64,000 bases of DNA from Tribonema minus. Taxonomy: Eukaryota > Sar > Xanthophyceae > Tribonematales > Tribonemataceae. Under the pieces are notes generated by a model, which saw nothing but the letters and a program-made list of their open reading frames with translations, did not search any database and was not told the DNA's origin. Shown here one piece after another: positions 22,371 to 36,400 of this stretch. Where the stretch lies: positions 186,001 through 250,000 of the forward strand of contig JAFCMP010000071.1 in NCBI GenBank assembly GCA_017506865.1. Reading direction: 5' to 3'. The position numbers and the translations under genes are program-made. The number at the start of each line of letters is the position of its first letter. Within the stretch, counting starts at the first letter, position 1.

Positions 22371-25300
22371 TCAGAGAGCACTGGCTGCACGCGCACCGCG
22401 AACATTAGCACCCCCTGCGCTGTGTGGCGTGCCGCCGCCGCTGCTGCCGGCCCCTCCGATGCTGCAGCCGCCGCTGCCGCCGCCGGTTGTTGGCCCTGCG
22501 CAGCTGCTGCGGCGCTTGGTGCCCAGCGGGAAAGGCTCTGGGCGGCCTTTGTCGGGACCGTTGGAGTAGAACAGGAGGGGACGGTACTCGCCATCCTTCT
22601 CCATGAGTGACGAGTTTTGGAACCTCGAAATCATGGAGGCCTTGCCCTGGATGCGCGCATAACTGATGGCGCACACCTGGAGGGGTGCGACGGAGCAGAT
22701 GGAAGAAGCATAGTGGAAAGGTAGGTGGATACTGCAAGTACACCATAGCTTCTGCACTGTTGCTAGAGCTGTGTGGCAGTGGACGGCACAACAAGATGCT
22801 GCACACGGACAGCTCCGGAACACGTATGATCATGAACTGCATACTCCCATGCTCAAGCAGGTGCTTGTTGCAGCTTCAGGTCACCAAATTAATGCACGCC
22901 ATTGAGCCACTGGACAGGCTGGCATTGGTATAGATAGAGCACCTGGGCACCATGCATCAGTGAGAGCAAAGGATGAGGCATGGGGACCTGCATGGGGTGC
23001 GAGGAGGCGTTCGCACCACGCACACACACGCACAACACACACACACACCTTCTCAGAATTGAAGTTGCGCCAGCGCTGCCCGTGGAACTCGCGCGTGAAC
23101 GACACTATGCGGCGGAAGTCGATAAAGTTGATGAACGCGTAGCCCACGTTGCAACGATTCTTGAAGTCGATCGGCAGGTAGAAGAAGTCGTACCCGCCGC
23201 GGAAGTTGGCATCAATCTCTTGCAGAAGCATTGCCTGCATGCACAAGCAGGACATCGAGGTGCCAGTCAGAAAGGATTTCAGGAGCGCTATGCAAGGTGG
23301 TATTGGGATATGATACTTTGCAAAAGTAGGCACACAAGTTAGGCGAGGTAAATGATGGCATGACAAAGATTGCCAAGCAAGCCAGCGTTGCACCCATGTA
23401 GTGCATTGTCACACCACATGCCATCGTACACATACATCTGCAGAGTACGAGCTATTGTGGGGTACAATCAGTGGCCCTGCGATGCTCACTCTGGCCATGT
23501 GCTCACCTGCGTGTACTTGTTGGGGATATTGCGGATCATGATTGTTGTGCGACGGTCCTGCCCCTTGGCTATCTTCTTGGTGTCCAGAGAATATTCCACC
23601 TCCGAAGGCCCCCCCATTGAGACGGGTACCCCGGCGCTTGACCGACCCCTGTCCCCTGTCCCCCTCTCCAGCCCCCTAGGGGGATGTCGCCCCCCCATCA
23701 TGTCCCCTTCTCCCATCATGGGGGTCCCCCTGCCGTATGGCCCCCTGCCATAGGGGGGCCCGTACGGCAGCTCGTCATAGGGGTCCATGAGCTGTAGACC
23801 CGCGCGTGAGAGGGGGCTGTAGTAGGGGCCGTAACGCGCCATCTCAATGTGGTCCATGCTGTAGTGGCGCTGATGCTGGGGGTGGCGCTGCTGCGGTGGG
23901 GGCAGCGCAAGTACGTTCTGATTGAAGGCAGCGGCCTGGGCGGGCAGAAGTGCATAAATGAGACAGGAGGCAATGCATCACTCATTAGAGCTGGGATGGT
24001 GCAGGTGCGACAAGTCCAGCGGCAGTGGCAGTAGTGAGATGCTCAATGATCATGCCCCACATCAAGCCCTCTCTCTAGTTACCATCCTCATATACATGTA
24101 TGACGAAAAGCCCTGAGTGGGGAACGCTCTGAGGCGCTTGCCAACAGAAGGTCGGAGCAGCATGTGGAAAAACGCCACGGCCTTTGCATTGCAGTGATCA
24201 CCATCAAAGCAAGACTGCCAAGTGCAGCAAGTTGTAATACAGGTATACATATCAGCACTCCGTAAGCTCGCCATTGTTCGTTGCTGTAAGAACACATGAC
24301 AGCCAATAGAGCACACGCACTTAGCCGCATTAAAACGTAGCCAAACAGCTGCATTCACATCATTTGAAACGTGATATAGTAACTCAACGCAACAATACTC
24401 CAGGCGAGGGACTTGACAACAGCGAGTGGCCACACAAAGGCACACAAACCAGCGATGCACCCATGAAGGTCTCCTCATGTTCATGAGGTATGGAGACACA
24501 CCTGAGCACAGGTGGCGCACACGCCCTCTGGTACATGACCGCATGCACCCATCTCCACCCCCGACAGCGGGGTGGAATCGGGGGTCGTCTCCGGTGTTGT
24601 ATGGGGGGATGCGTCGCTCCTGGGCGGGGGGGCCCCCTGACCAGGGGGCGGCGGGGGGCCCACGCCCTCCGGTCCCTCATCGGATGATACGCTGCTGCTG
24701 CAGTTGCGAACAGATGAGATGTGGCTTGGGTCGCGAGACTCGCGAATGGATGCTGCGCCGGGGTCGTAGCCCCCCTGAGCCCCTTGCGTACGCCACCTAT
24801 GCGGGCAGGTGGGTAGGACAACAAAAAAAGCTTGATTGGAGGTGCGAGCTGAGCGAGAGTCGCAACAGACTACTGCATCTCAAGCGTTGTGACCGAGGAT
24901 GTTGAGCTGGTACTATGGCCTGCCTGTGGCCAGCAAATTGAGGTTGGGACCATACAAAATTCTCAGCATATTTTCAACAAAAAAAAGAAAAGAGAGCACC
25001 AGCAGCATTGTTGCATCCACTGGCAGTCAATACTTGCCACCAATGTCTGCATTGGTGGGAAATGTGACGACAGGCCAGGTGCGTCAAGGAGTGCCTGACT
25101 AAACCCTACATTGTGATGACAATGTACAATGAAGGTACTTTTGAGATCATCTATGGTTTGCACCACCAGTAAGCTCGCTGAAGCCAAGCGTTCAACAAAA
25201 GAAGCATAGACCGACTCAATGTTCCAAGCTCAACATATGCTTCAGAGCAGTCACAACGGCATATGCTATTTGCCGTGTTGAAGATGCCGCTCAAAGCGCA

Positions 25301-27013
25301 CATCATCTGTCTTCAGTCTGATCATGGCTCACCTTTCAGCATTGTTCATGAATATATGAAAGGCGTGCTGCAGCCGTCCCATTACGACTGCCACTGAAGT
25401 GAACACTACATGTCTACAACCACTGTGTCAAATAGACAAGGCGGAGACAGCTGAACCCTTGTAGTTGCTGGTGATGTTGACACCGGTTACTGTGCTGTTC
25501 TCACCACAACCTGCGCTGCATGAGCAATGACAGAACCTGCTACAGCATCATGTCCTGCACTCCATGCATAAAGTGGGCCAACGACACATACACCAACGAC
25601 TTACCGTTCCAGGGTCACCAGCAACTGACGCCCAAGCGCGCGCTCCGAATCACTCCGCCGCGCTGGCTCCACCCCAAAGTGCCTCCCCCACGCAGGCGGC
25701 GGGTGCTGCGCCAGCGCTTGCGCTGCTGCCTGAGCATCGTTGATATCAAAATACTCCACCACCACCGGCGCCCCTGCCGCGCTCTTGCCGTCACCGCCAT
25801 GCGCCGCGTGTATGCCGCGCACATCGCCAAACGCCTGGCAGACACGCGCAATGTCCGACTCCCAGTTGGGCCCGCTGCGCGCGAGCCCCCGCAGCACCAG
25901 CGCGCCCTCCCTGGGCGCGCTCGCCGCGTGCAGTGGGATGGAGAAGTGCGCTGCCGCGGCGCCGGCGGTGTGGCGGCGCAGGTCGTGCGGCAGACCTGCG
26001 TGCGCACGCACCGCGGAGCGCAGGTCCAGGTACGCAAGGAACACTACGCCGCCGGCGCGCGTGCGGTACTCCATCCGGAGGTAGTACAGCGCGCCGTGCG
26101 CCTCGCACGCGGCGCGCAGCTCCGCGGGCGGCACGCGCCCCACGTTCCACAGCACCAGCGCATGGCTCTCGCGCTCCGACAGGAAGGGCATGAGCTCCGG
26201 CCCCGTAGCAGAGTTGAGCACTGCAGACCAGCTATCGCCAGCAGCAGCGGCGGTGCTGCCGCTGCTGCTGCGCTGCTGTGAACGCGCGCCGCTGCCGCCG
26301 AGCTGGTGTTGGTCCAGGCTGCCGTTGACGCCGCCGCCAGCAGGAGCGCCACGGGGATAGTACGAGAGAGGCGGCGCACTGCGTGGCAGGGACCCTGCCC
26401 ACTGTTGCTGCCTATCCCACGAGGGGGGGAAATGCTGCTGTAGCGCCTGCGGCTGATACGGGGGTGGGCCGCGTGGAGCGTACATTCCATGAGCGCCAGA
26501 ACTGCTGCCGCCGCCCTTCTGCGGTCCCAGCATTGCACCTCCCATGGCTGCTGCATGGGGCAGGAAGGCCTGCCTGTCGTCTGGAAGGGGGTAGCCCTGC
26601 TGCTGTTGGTGCTGTTGTTGCTGCGCTTGCAGGTGTGCCTGGGCGGCAGCCTGCGCCTGCTGCTGCTGGGCGTTCAGATCGAGGCTGTTGATGGCATAGG
26701 CCAGGCTGCTGCCCACGGCCTCTTCAAGGGCCAGCGCCGATATGGACACAGTTCTAGGCATGCCTAGCGCATCGCTGCTGCCCTGCACGTTATGATGGTG
26801 CATCATCCTGACCTGACCACCCCCACGTGCATGACTGAAGATGCCGTCGTGATGCTTGCCTGGGTAATAAGGGCCGGCTGGCGCGCTGTGGTGCCCAGCG
26901 CGGTTGTAAGCATCATCTATCAGCGCTGCTCTCCTGTCCCCTGCCGTAGGCGCCCCCTGCATTCTGTCGGGTCCTGAAGGTGCTGAGTTTCGGTCTCCGT
27001 AGTCAAACAGCAT
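22371..27013 (-). CDS. Mei2-like RNA-binding protein with three RRMs
   Basis: Five exons in frame: 27013-25605, 24796-24502, 23935-23507, 23234-23049 and 22676-22371 (874 aa). RRM1 starts near residue 280 (HALVLWNVG), RRM2 near 366 (GALVLRGLA) and the diagnostic C-terminal Mei2 RRM3 near 694 (RRTTIMIRNIPNKYTQ). RRM3 continues with YDFFYLPIDFKNRCNVGYAF and ARIQGKASMISRFQNSSLM. Mei2-type proteins bind RNA and act in meiotic entry in fission yeast and in growth and meiosis in plants; the algal role is unknown. Around the RRMs are Gln/Ala-, Gly- and Pro-rich disordered segments. I used the first ATG; the frame stays open for 17 codons further upstream without another ATG, so an upstream exon is possible. 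Exon 4's donor sits in a GT microsatellite. Confidence 0.93.
23022..23048. repeat. CA/GT microsatellite at a 5' splice site of the Mei2-like gene
   Basis: A cacacaca-type tract on the plus strand. On the gene's strand the exon ending GAGAAG runs straight into gtgtgtgtgtgtg, so the donor GT is the first of many GT dinucleotides. Slippage or shifted donor choice is conceivable. Confidence 0.85.
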
Positions 27014-27469
27014 GCCGATCGCAGCCGCCTGCGGCAGTGACGAGTAGCCGCTGCGAACCAGCACGCGCTGGGTTCTTTCTCCTCAAGTTGAAGGCGTTCA
27101 AGTGGTACCTCTGAACAAGCGACCCAGGTCCTGCCACCTCTGGCCAGGCACCTCTTGGCCGCTATTGATCTGAACAGCGCCCTCTGAGGACCAGCGGACA
27201 GCGACTGCGGCCGGGGGCGTGCCTGCACCACTTACTGCAACTACACACTTTGGTAAAGAGCCGGGCTTTGTTGCCGGGCACTGATCTGCTGGCCAGAACC
27301 GTCACTGGCTCCAGAAGCGCCTCCGCTGCGCTCAGCAATCAACCTTGCCTGCGCATCGTGCAGTCGTCGTCATCATCGCTCTTTTGCCTCGTGCTTCCAA
27401 CACACAACATCAACGTGATGTTGAACTTCAAAGTTGTGGTCAAAGCAAAGCTTCGCTTATTTGCCTGTG
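27014..27469. promoter_or_regulatory. Shared divergent promoter region, Mei2-like / UTP13
   Basis: 456 bp lie between the two opposing start codons. It must contain both 5' UTRs and promoters, unless the Mei2-like gene has an extra upstream exon. No motif was identified with confidence. Confidence 0.45.
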
Positions 27470-30400
27470 ATGGCAGGCACTCTCAAGATCGCGGGAGGGT
27501 CATCAGGGCCTGTTGGAGCTGCCGTCGGCATCAGCAAGACTTGGGAGGTGCGCTGAGTGCTTGTTTATGCAGGATTCGGATTGTGCCCACGGCACAGTGT
27601 TTCACCTGGCTTGGCAATTTCCACGCACAAGCCTATCAAGCCTCTGAGTCCTGCTATTTAGCTGCCGTACCGACCTGGGGCTTGGGCATCACACACATGC
27701 CCTCTCTCGAAAACGTTTGCCCCCCAATTTCTGCTGGCCAGCATCACATGCTCAACTTCATGACTCTGGCCTCAACATTTTGCCGCACATTGCAGGTTTC
27801 TCGGAGACATGCTGGAGCATACAGTGGAGGCTGCGTGAAGCTGAGCTCTGATGGAGAGACTTTGGCGTGTCTGTTTGGTGGGGACGTATCATTTCTCGAG
27901 ATCGAGAGCGGCCAAGTGAAGCGCACACTGCTCAAAGGTACGTACTGTCCACTATGTATGCAAGTTGTCTGAAGTTCGGCACCTCCATTTCAATCGAAGC
28001 AAAGCATTATTGCGCTGGGACTTTGTGTTGCTTGGTCCTTGAGCATTTGATTTTAGCATCAGCACTGTGCGCAGGTGAGGCAGTGAGTTGTGGACTATCA
28101 GTTTGATAGTGCATTGTGCCACACGGCGACATGAGCTCGCCGTTTACCAAGGTGTTGTTGTTGTGTGTTTATGAGCCTCTGGTATGCTCACACATGGCCT
28201 CAGTTGCAGAAGCTCATATTGGTTGCTTGTGCGGTGCGGTTGTCACGCTCAGGGGCAATCACAGGACTGGAGGCAGACGAGGAAGAGGAGGAGGCAGAAG
28301 GGCGGGAGGAACTGGTGTGCTTTGCGTTGCACCCGAATGGAGCGGAAATTGTGACTGCCAGCCGGAACTTGCTTCTCAGGCGAGTTCCCCTGCCAATGTC
28401 AGTGGTGTTGCCGGACCATTGTTTGACAACGTGTGCAATCACAGACCTATCTGCAGCAAGCCCTGCTCAAGTTTGGATTGCTGTGTGCGTAAAAATGATC
28501 CATCGGAGCACCAAGCTGCCAGGTGGCCGGGTGGTGACTTTTTGTGGCCAAGCAGCCGAGGCATGATCAGCATGTGCACCTGTTGCCAGCTTGTGTATTT
28601 GAGCGACATGCTTGCGGCTGTCAAGTCACCAGCGGTGTCATCAAGTTGGCGGGCACTTGTCAAGACAGAGATGACATGAAGTTGGCGTCAGATGACTTCA
28701 GGTTGGGAAACACTTTGGTGCGTCAATCTGGCAGTATGTCTAGAGCTAAGGCATGTGACACAACATTGTGCTTGATTACAGATTCTGACATGCAGTGCCT
28801 GTGAACCTTTATGACTCAGTGGCGTTTACACCAATACTTGTACTATTTGACATCGCTGGTTGACAGTGTTTGCGTCTATTGCACACACTTGGTACTGATG
28901 ACGACCTCCGCAAGTCAATGCACACATTTTGAAGTTTATCTGAAGACAAGAAGAGGATGCTCGAAGTATCACAATCAAACATGTGAATGAGAATCTGCAG
29001 CTTTTAACTCCTGTCAGCAGGGCCGCCAGGCCTCTTAATTCGTGGTAATGTTGAGAGCCCTACAATAATTGCGATCATGACCGCACTTCCATGAAGCACC
29101 AGTGACTTGCAATGCAGCCTGCCATCTGTTGACAAATTTTGAGTATTTGTGTTGTCGAATCTGCTCTTTCAACAGTATCACTTGGTGATGCGGCTCTTCC
29201 ACTCCTGCACTTACGTGCGGCCTGTACCATCAACTGACTCATGCTGATCAGCTCTCGCCTTTTGCATACAACCCCACACCATGTTAAGTTCGTCAGGCGT
29301 TAGGCACAAGGCTCGCCATAGTGCTGAGACATGTTGTGACACGGCACTTGTGAAGGGCGGCTCTCAAATGTCTGTACGGATTCGCCACACCTTCTTGCAC
29401 ACCTTCCCCTGCATCTGCGTTACTTGCAGGCATTGGAACATAGGCGATGCCAAGTGCAAGCGGGCCATACGTGCACATGAGCAGGTGGTGCTCTCCATGG
29501 AGTATGAGAGGTGAGTACAGAGCGCTGATGTAAGCCTTAGCGCTTAGTATACTGTGTGCTTGCGATATGAGCAGCGTCATCAGCTTAGACAATTATGTCC
29601 ACTTGTTCTGCGAAGGCTGCAATGGGTTGACCCTGCTTCGCCTGCGCATGCATGGTTGCGGTCGTCTGCAAAGAACATTGATCGTCAGGCCACTCACACG
29701 GGTCAAGTCTTGTTGCTTGCTTTGTTGTCATGCAGATGACGCAACGCCAATGGTCAACTTACGATTGCCTTGTGCTGTAAAACAGCCGCACATTATTGCC
29801 TTTGTGTACAGATTAGATTAGTGTCAATAGATTGGCCCCTTGATGACAATACTTGATTCAGTTGCCAGAGAGCACCGTGTACAGCCACGTCTCAGACATT
29901 GCCATGTTGTGCTGGTGTTCGCTGTGCAGCACTGGCACTTTGTGTGCTACCGGGAGCTCGGACCGGACTGTCAAGGTATGTATGCACAACCCATCTGATG
30001 GGTATGTGAGCAGAAAGATGCGGCAGCTGAATGGCTGCTTCTGTATGCATCAGACACCAACCTGTGGCCTTAATGAGGAAGAGGGCGAGGGCGACAGGAT
30101 TAATGCTTCCCCTGCATGTGATAATGTGGATGGGCACAGATGTTGACGTGATGTGGTACAGCTGTGGATGACAAAAGAATAGGCTGAGATGCTTTCACAA
30201 TCTGTGCGTTGGCCAGCGTATATACGGGCTCACTTGTCTGCTTTCGTAGAGTATGCACAATTGAACTCATGCAGCCGCGCCTGGTGAACGTTTGTAGTCA
30301 TAGCAGCATCATGTTTGTGCCTATTGTAAGCTGTCATGGTGCACAATGTTCATGCATCCATGCACTCCTGGTACTAGTTGAGCTTTGCTGCCTTAGAAAC

Positions 30401-33400
30401 TGCTGCTTTCAAAACTTTTGTCACAAATAACTGGCAGAGATCTTGCCACCGCACACTGCTGATGCTACTGGTGACTTCAGCACTTGGGCTGTGATCCTCT
30501 CGACATAGTGCATATTTTACATTGCGCTTGAATGTTGTATGCCTGTTGAGTCAGGTGTGGGACATTGAGAAAGGCTATTGCACTCACAACTTTATGGGCC
30601 ATACAGGCATCGTGTCCACGGTGGCCTTTCATCCGGACCCACATCGACTGTTGCTGGCCAGCGCATCAGAGGACTGCACTGTCAGGTCAGTGCAGCATCC
30701 ACGGCAAACATCAGTTCAACGGATGATCAACGCAGTGCTGCAGCAATTTCGTCTCAGTCGTCGCACAATACTTTCTATGTACAACATGCTGCATTTGCAG
30801 CGCACACGTTTCGAAGGACATTGCAAGTCCTCTGCCAGGGCTGTGCACACAGTGTGGCACTTGAATTCACTGTGCTGTAGGTGCAGGGCAAGGCCGATGC
30901 CCACCTCTGTAGCCAGCCTGACAGATTGTAACAGAGTCCCAGCTGCTCAGCTGCAGACGGGGGTAGTGCTGATGCTAGCTGACGCCAGCAGCAAGAGGCC
31001 AGCGGCAGGAGGTTTTGACTGCCTTGTGCTTGTATAACACATGGTGGCCTTGGCTCAGCGGGCCGCATTGCTTGACTGAGATTCTGATGTCCTCACTGTC
31101 TTCATCTGCTGCATTGAATCAAACAAAGTGCTGCTGAAGGGATTCCGGTTATGTCCCAGATTGATATATGACAAGAAGCATTTCTCCCCACCTGTTCTGC
31201 TTACTGCTGACATCACGCCGGGCATCATTTCTGCGTCCCTTTTTTTGCTGAGACGGCTCATTATACATCATCCCCATTACGACTTCAGTGATCGGCCAGG
31301 GGCACAAACATCTGCCGAAAGTTGCCAGAATTGAGGATCACACCGGTGGAATCACAGCGTAGGAAGCTGTGCGCGCTGGTAGTTTGCATGTAGAACCTGC
31401 CTTTCCCGGACTGCAAATGTCACCCCTTCGTACTGCGTTTTCATCCCCATGGTCGTCTGCATGTTGGCCATGCGATTGCCTACTTGACAGATTATGGGAT
31501 CTTACCGGGCAGAGCTGTGCAGCTGTTCTGGGAGATCACATGTCAGTGCCTAGGGGGCTGGCCTTCACGCCGGATGGCTGGACGCTTGTAACTGCCGGCA
31601 GAGACCAGGTCAGAGAACTTCCAGGGAAAACAAGCCTTTCATATTATACATGCATGCATGAAGGTAAATATGGTATGTCGTACGCACCAATTCAAAAACT
31701 CACCACAAATAGTTTGTTAAGTGGCCTATCGTGAACTGGCGATGCCGCAAGGCTCGCCATGGGGTTCGTGCCACACTGAATTTGTTGCTAGACTGGAGGT
31801 CTGCGGCAGTTGCATGGCCCGCAACTATGGGTACACACACCACCACCACCGCCTACCACCATTTATGAAGAGAGCGCTGTCCTTCAGCAAGTAGTTGTCC
31901 ATACTGTGTCAGTAAGCTTGCTGGGCCCACCAAAGGCCTGCCGGCCCTGTGTGTGCTCAGATGTGTGCATAAGATGTGGTGCTCTTACATGACCGCAACA
32001 CCAGGCATTTTCTCGTGATGGCATCAGTGAGACACAGTCATAAATGTGAAATTGCTTTGAGCAAGCGCTTCAGTGTGCTGAGCCAAGCAGAAGTTCTGGG
32101 GTATTGTATGCAAAGAATGCCATTTCAAGCTTCTGAAAGCTTACAAAGGCTCAAACGCTGCTGAGCTTTTGAAGGGCATCATCCACATGTTCAGGAGCTC
32201 TCATGGCGAGCCCTTCTTGCTGCAACGTTGCATGGGCATGCGCACCTAGCTTTTCACGTCATGTGGGTAGATTTCTCCTCAGCATACCAGAATTCGTCAG
32301 TTCCCTCGCCTGTACACTCTGTGGATATTGATGGCATGAAAAGCCGGATCACTGCAATTATTCATGAGGAAAGGAGCCCACCTTTTGAGCAGATGAAGCA
32401 AAGCAGTGCTGTTCAGATTTCAAAGAAGCTCCCCCTCAAGAGATGGGTGGGCCAAGGCCACTCTAAGTAGGCTTTTTGGATATGTGCACCAGCTACACCT
32501 GACAGCACCTGCAAACTTTCATCAACACTTTCGTGTGCTGCGTGCTTGCTGATGTCTGTCTGCTTGTCTTTGCCTGCAGGTCCTCAATATTTGGAACCTT
32601 CGCACATTCAAGCTGCTCAGCACGGTGCCAGTGTTTGAGCCCATTGAGGCGGCAGTTGCCCTTACTGACGATTCGCTGGAGGCACCAGCAGTTGACGATG
32701 AAGCGTCCAAGTCAGCTTTAAAGGTGCGCAATGTGTATGCACAAGGTTTGTGACTGGCAAGGATTCAGGTTAATGCACAATGTGCAAGTTTAAGTCAGCT
32801 GCTTCAAAGTACTTCAAAAACGCTGACGGTGTGCCCAGGGCAGCTCTGAAGCAACTGTAATAGTATGGTCAGTGTTAGGCGTGATCGGGGCAGGTCTAGG
32901 CTGATGCATATTGCAGTTGTGATCAAGCGCGATTCTGTGGTGCGTGCTCACATGTGCAGCGGCCATTTGCTTGTGGCATACGCATGCAGGAGTAGGGTGC
33001 AGGAGATTTGTCAAGACACGTGCACCTGTGCACATGCATATCAGCAGCATTGTATTTCATCCTGGTATGGTAAGCTAGCCAAGAGCGTGCTGCGGGTCAC
33101 ATGTGTCATCTCAGATACTCCTGTGTGTTGTGCGCATGTGATGATTGATGCACAGAAACCGACAAGTTCTGGTCGCTTATATGAGGTGAGACCTGTGCAA
33201 GATTTCGCCAGCGCTCGCTGCAGTGTGTGCATGCTTGTCTGACTGATGTTTCCTGCCACTACGTTTGCTGATGTGGACAGAAAAAGAAACGCAAGGGCGG
33301 TGAACATCGCGGCATGGTGGCCATCGCCGGCCAGAAGGGTGCAGTCAGGGTGTACAAGTTTGGGCCACAGGCAAGTCGTACATTGTTACAATTGACAACC

Positions 33401-36400
33401 TCTTTGTGGTTACGTGTGATCAAATCGCTGCCGTGAATCCTTGGTCATATGGGGGGCCATGCGCCTCTTGCACAAGGTCGACGGCGTCCTTCTTCACGAC
33501 TCCCGCCTGTCTACAAAGCTCCCCTGCTGTACATCAATGTACGTTGATGCTTGTCAAGCGATGAAATTTTGTCGCCACAAAATTTTTGTTTGCCACAAAA
33601 TTCATATAGTTGCGCAGAAGCAGTACACAAATCCACTTTCGGTTTCTTGGCTCTTCGAGTTGGCATCATTCAGAGTTTGAGCGCAGGAATTGGCCATCAG
33701 CAATCTATGTCATCAGCACGGATGATGTTGTCACTACTTAGCTGAGCTGAACGGTGGAGCAAGTGGCAAGCACCACAGTGGTGCACACAGCCTTTTAGTA
33801 CTGGCAATAGCTCCTTGCTAATGACGGCTGTTGAAGACCGAGCATGTAGGTTAGGCTGCGTTGCCATCTGTAAGGTTGTCTAATTGCGTGTGTATGCATG
33901 TTTTATGTCTATTTGCAGGGAGAAAGCTCAGAAGGAGTGGATGCTGCGATACAGTGCAAGTGCATCCTGCAGCTGCAGCCCCCCAAAACACCGCACCTGA
34001 AGTAAGTGCCATGGACCAGTGCAATAGCACGACTGCTGGTGGTGCACCCCCTTCACAAATCCTGCTTGTTACTTGGGCATGTGCAGCGTGCTGCTACTTG
34101 TGATAACTTCCAATGCCTAGTGCACCACAATTGCAGTGGCAATTGCATCATGACCAGATGTCCTCTGTGTCATGGCATATGTGGCCGCCACAGTCTTACA
34201 TCAAACATGAGAGTGCAATTTAATTGGGGTCACCACAAGCACTGTACATAACTGCACGAGACAATGGCTAGCACTGAGCGAGCTCCGCGGTCAGCAGCAG
34301 CACTTGTTGACTTGTATTTGTTGCTCACTGCCACTGCCAATCAATTGTTTTTGACACTGCAGGAAGCTGGCTTCTGGTGCAGAGCCCAAGCCACCAGGAT
34401 ACACGGCGTTGCTGCCACGCGCAGGTCAGAGGCCAACCTGGTATACACCATGGCTGTTGTTGTGTTGCACAGCACTGCGAGCATCGAGGATCATTGGAAT
34501 ACGCACTGCCAGCATCAAGGATCATTGGAGTGAGCTTGCATGAACTGCACGCACCATGAACTATTTCATGACAATGGTCATGACAATGCTCATGGAGTGT
34601 CATCACCAACATGGTGGGCTGGATCCATCGACAAAAACATATGAAATGTTTTCATCTGAAAACGCTTGTTGAGGCCCAGGTGCAGGCGCACCGAAATGAA
34701 CGTAATGCGCATCAGTGGTACAGATGCAACAACAACGCTCATTCACCTGGCATTTAAGACTAACATGCTTTCATGGAAGGCACTTTAGGATGATGGGGGT
34801 ACATGTGTGATGCACAGGTTCGGCCCTGGCGCAGCTTTCTTGCCTTGCTGCCAGAGATCTTGCCATTGCCTTGCTTGAGTTATTCATGCAACCTTCCTGC
34901 AATGCTCCTTTGTTGTTGCCTGCCTCGTCCTCAGGCAAAGGCCGCCATGAATTGGTGGCTGTCACCGATGATCACAATTTCAGGATTCTTCAGACAGATC
35001 AGGTAAACACTTGACCCATGTGTGTCATTATTGGATGTCAGCATTGTACTTGAAATGCACCATTATGCGCAGTTGCCAAGTGTGAGGCCAACATGGAATT
35101 GACCTCATGCGACACACATTCAGCTTCAAACTGCCATTACGGGGCGACTTGTGTGATGGATTGATAGTTGTTGACTGGCATTGGTCCTCAAGATGTTGAA
35201 TGCACGTGTTTCTCAAACCACAATAATATGTAGTGAATATGCACCGTGCCTGTCTGCAAACAATGGACGGACTTCCTATGCACAAATATGCAGCCGCAAA
35301 GCTGCCATGCAATACTTGGCACTGACTTTATGCAGCGCCCTTTTGCAGAACATGATGCGACTGCAACTGTACATGCAGACAGGTCAAACGAAGTGCGCAT
35401 TTGTGTAGTTGGGAGCTCGCACATGTGGTGTGCATGCAGCAGTAGTGGACGAGAACCTGAAGTCAAATGTGACTGTATTGTTGCGTGTGCATGGTGCAAT
35501 TCATGGCATGATCTGCTTATTCCTTGCACCTGTCCCCAGGCCCCTATTAACAGCCCGCTGTACTGAGACGCACACTCAGATGGCATTTGCGAGAGACGGG
35601 TGCTACCAGTGCACCATCACAGCCACTAATCACCCCATGCCAATATTTTTGTGTGTGCATTGTGCAGAAGCTGCGAACAGCCAAGCTCATTGTGGGGTAC
35701 AATGATGAGATCATTGACATCAAGAGCATTCCCAGCCCTGGGCAAGAGTCATGCGAGCGCCGTATCGCCGTTGCCACCAACAGCCCCCAGGTGAGCGCAA
35801 ATTATTGCAAATGTGGATTGCAGCAATGACCTGCAGCTGTGTGGCCCCCACTGTGAAGACTCCTCCATACTTGTGCGCTGCTGCCCAGGGGCTTGCCGCC
35901 CTACTAGGTGCAGGCACTCAGCAGGTAGCAGGTAGGTAGCTGGCCATCACTTCACTTGCAACTTGCGACGCCACACATGGTGGTTTAACGCCCTCCCCTT
36001 GTTTTTGTCGCTCCGCTGATGCTGCTCTTTGCAGATCCGGATATTTGACGTGGACACATTCTCTGCCACTCTGCTGGATGGCCATGCCGACGTTGTCCTA
36101 GCACTGGACGTCAGCCCTGATGGGTGAGAAGAACCACTTATTTCAGGCGTTTGAGTTGTTGTTCTTTCTGACATGTCGGGTCACAGCTAGCTCTGGCAGA
36201 GTAGCTGGCGTTGGGGCCGCTGACATGAAGCTATTGCAGTGAGTGCATCAACAGTGCACATATGACTTGATGGTGCGCACTGCCGTGTGTGCCTGCATTG
36301 CACTCAATTGTAGGCATATGCCATCCAAGCTGGCCTTCTGGCATGTAATAATTATGTTTGGTGACGTGTCAATGCATGCGCTGCACGTCCCTCTTGCTGA

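Noticed and set aside
27014-27064. Upstream start of the Mei2-like protein at 27064
   Set aside because: That codon is GTG on the minus strand; the first ATG is at 27013.
27250-27795. A longer N-terminus for UTP13 read through continuously into exon 2
   Set aside because: The ATG at 27470 lies in another frame, gives a clean 26-codon exon with donor GAG|GTGCGC and joins exon 2 in frame; the read-through frame looks intronic.
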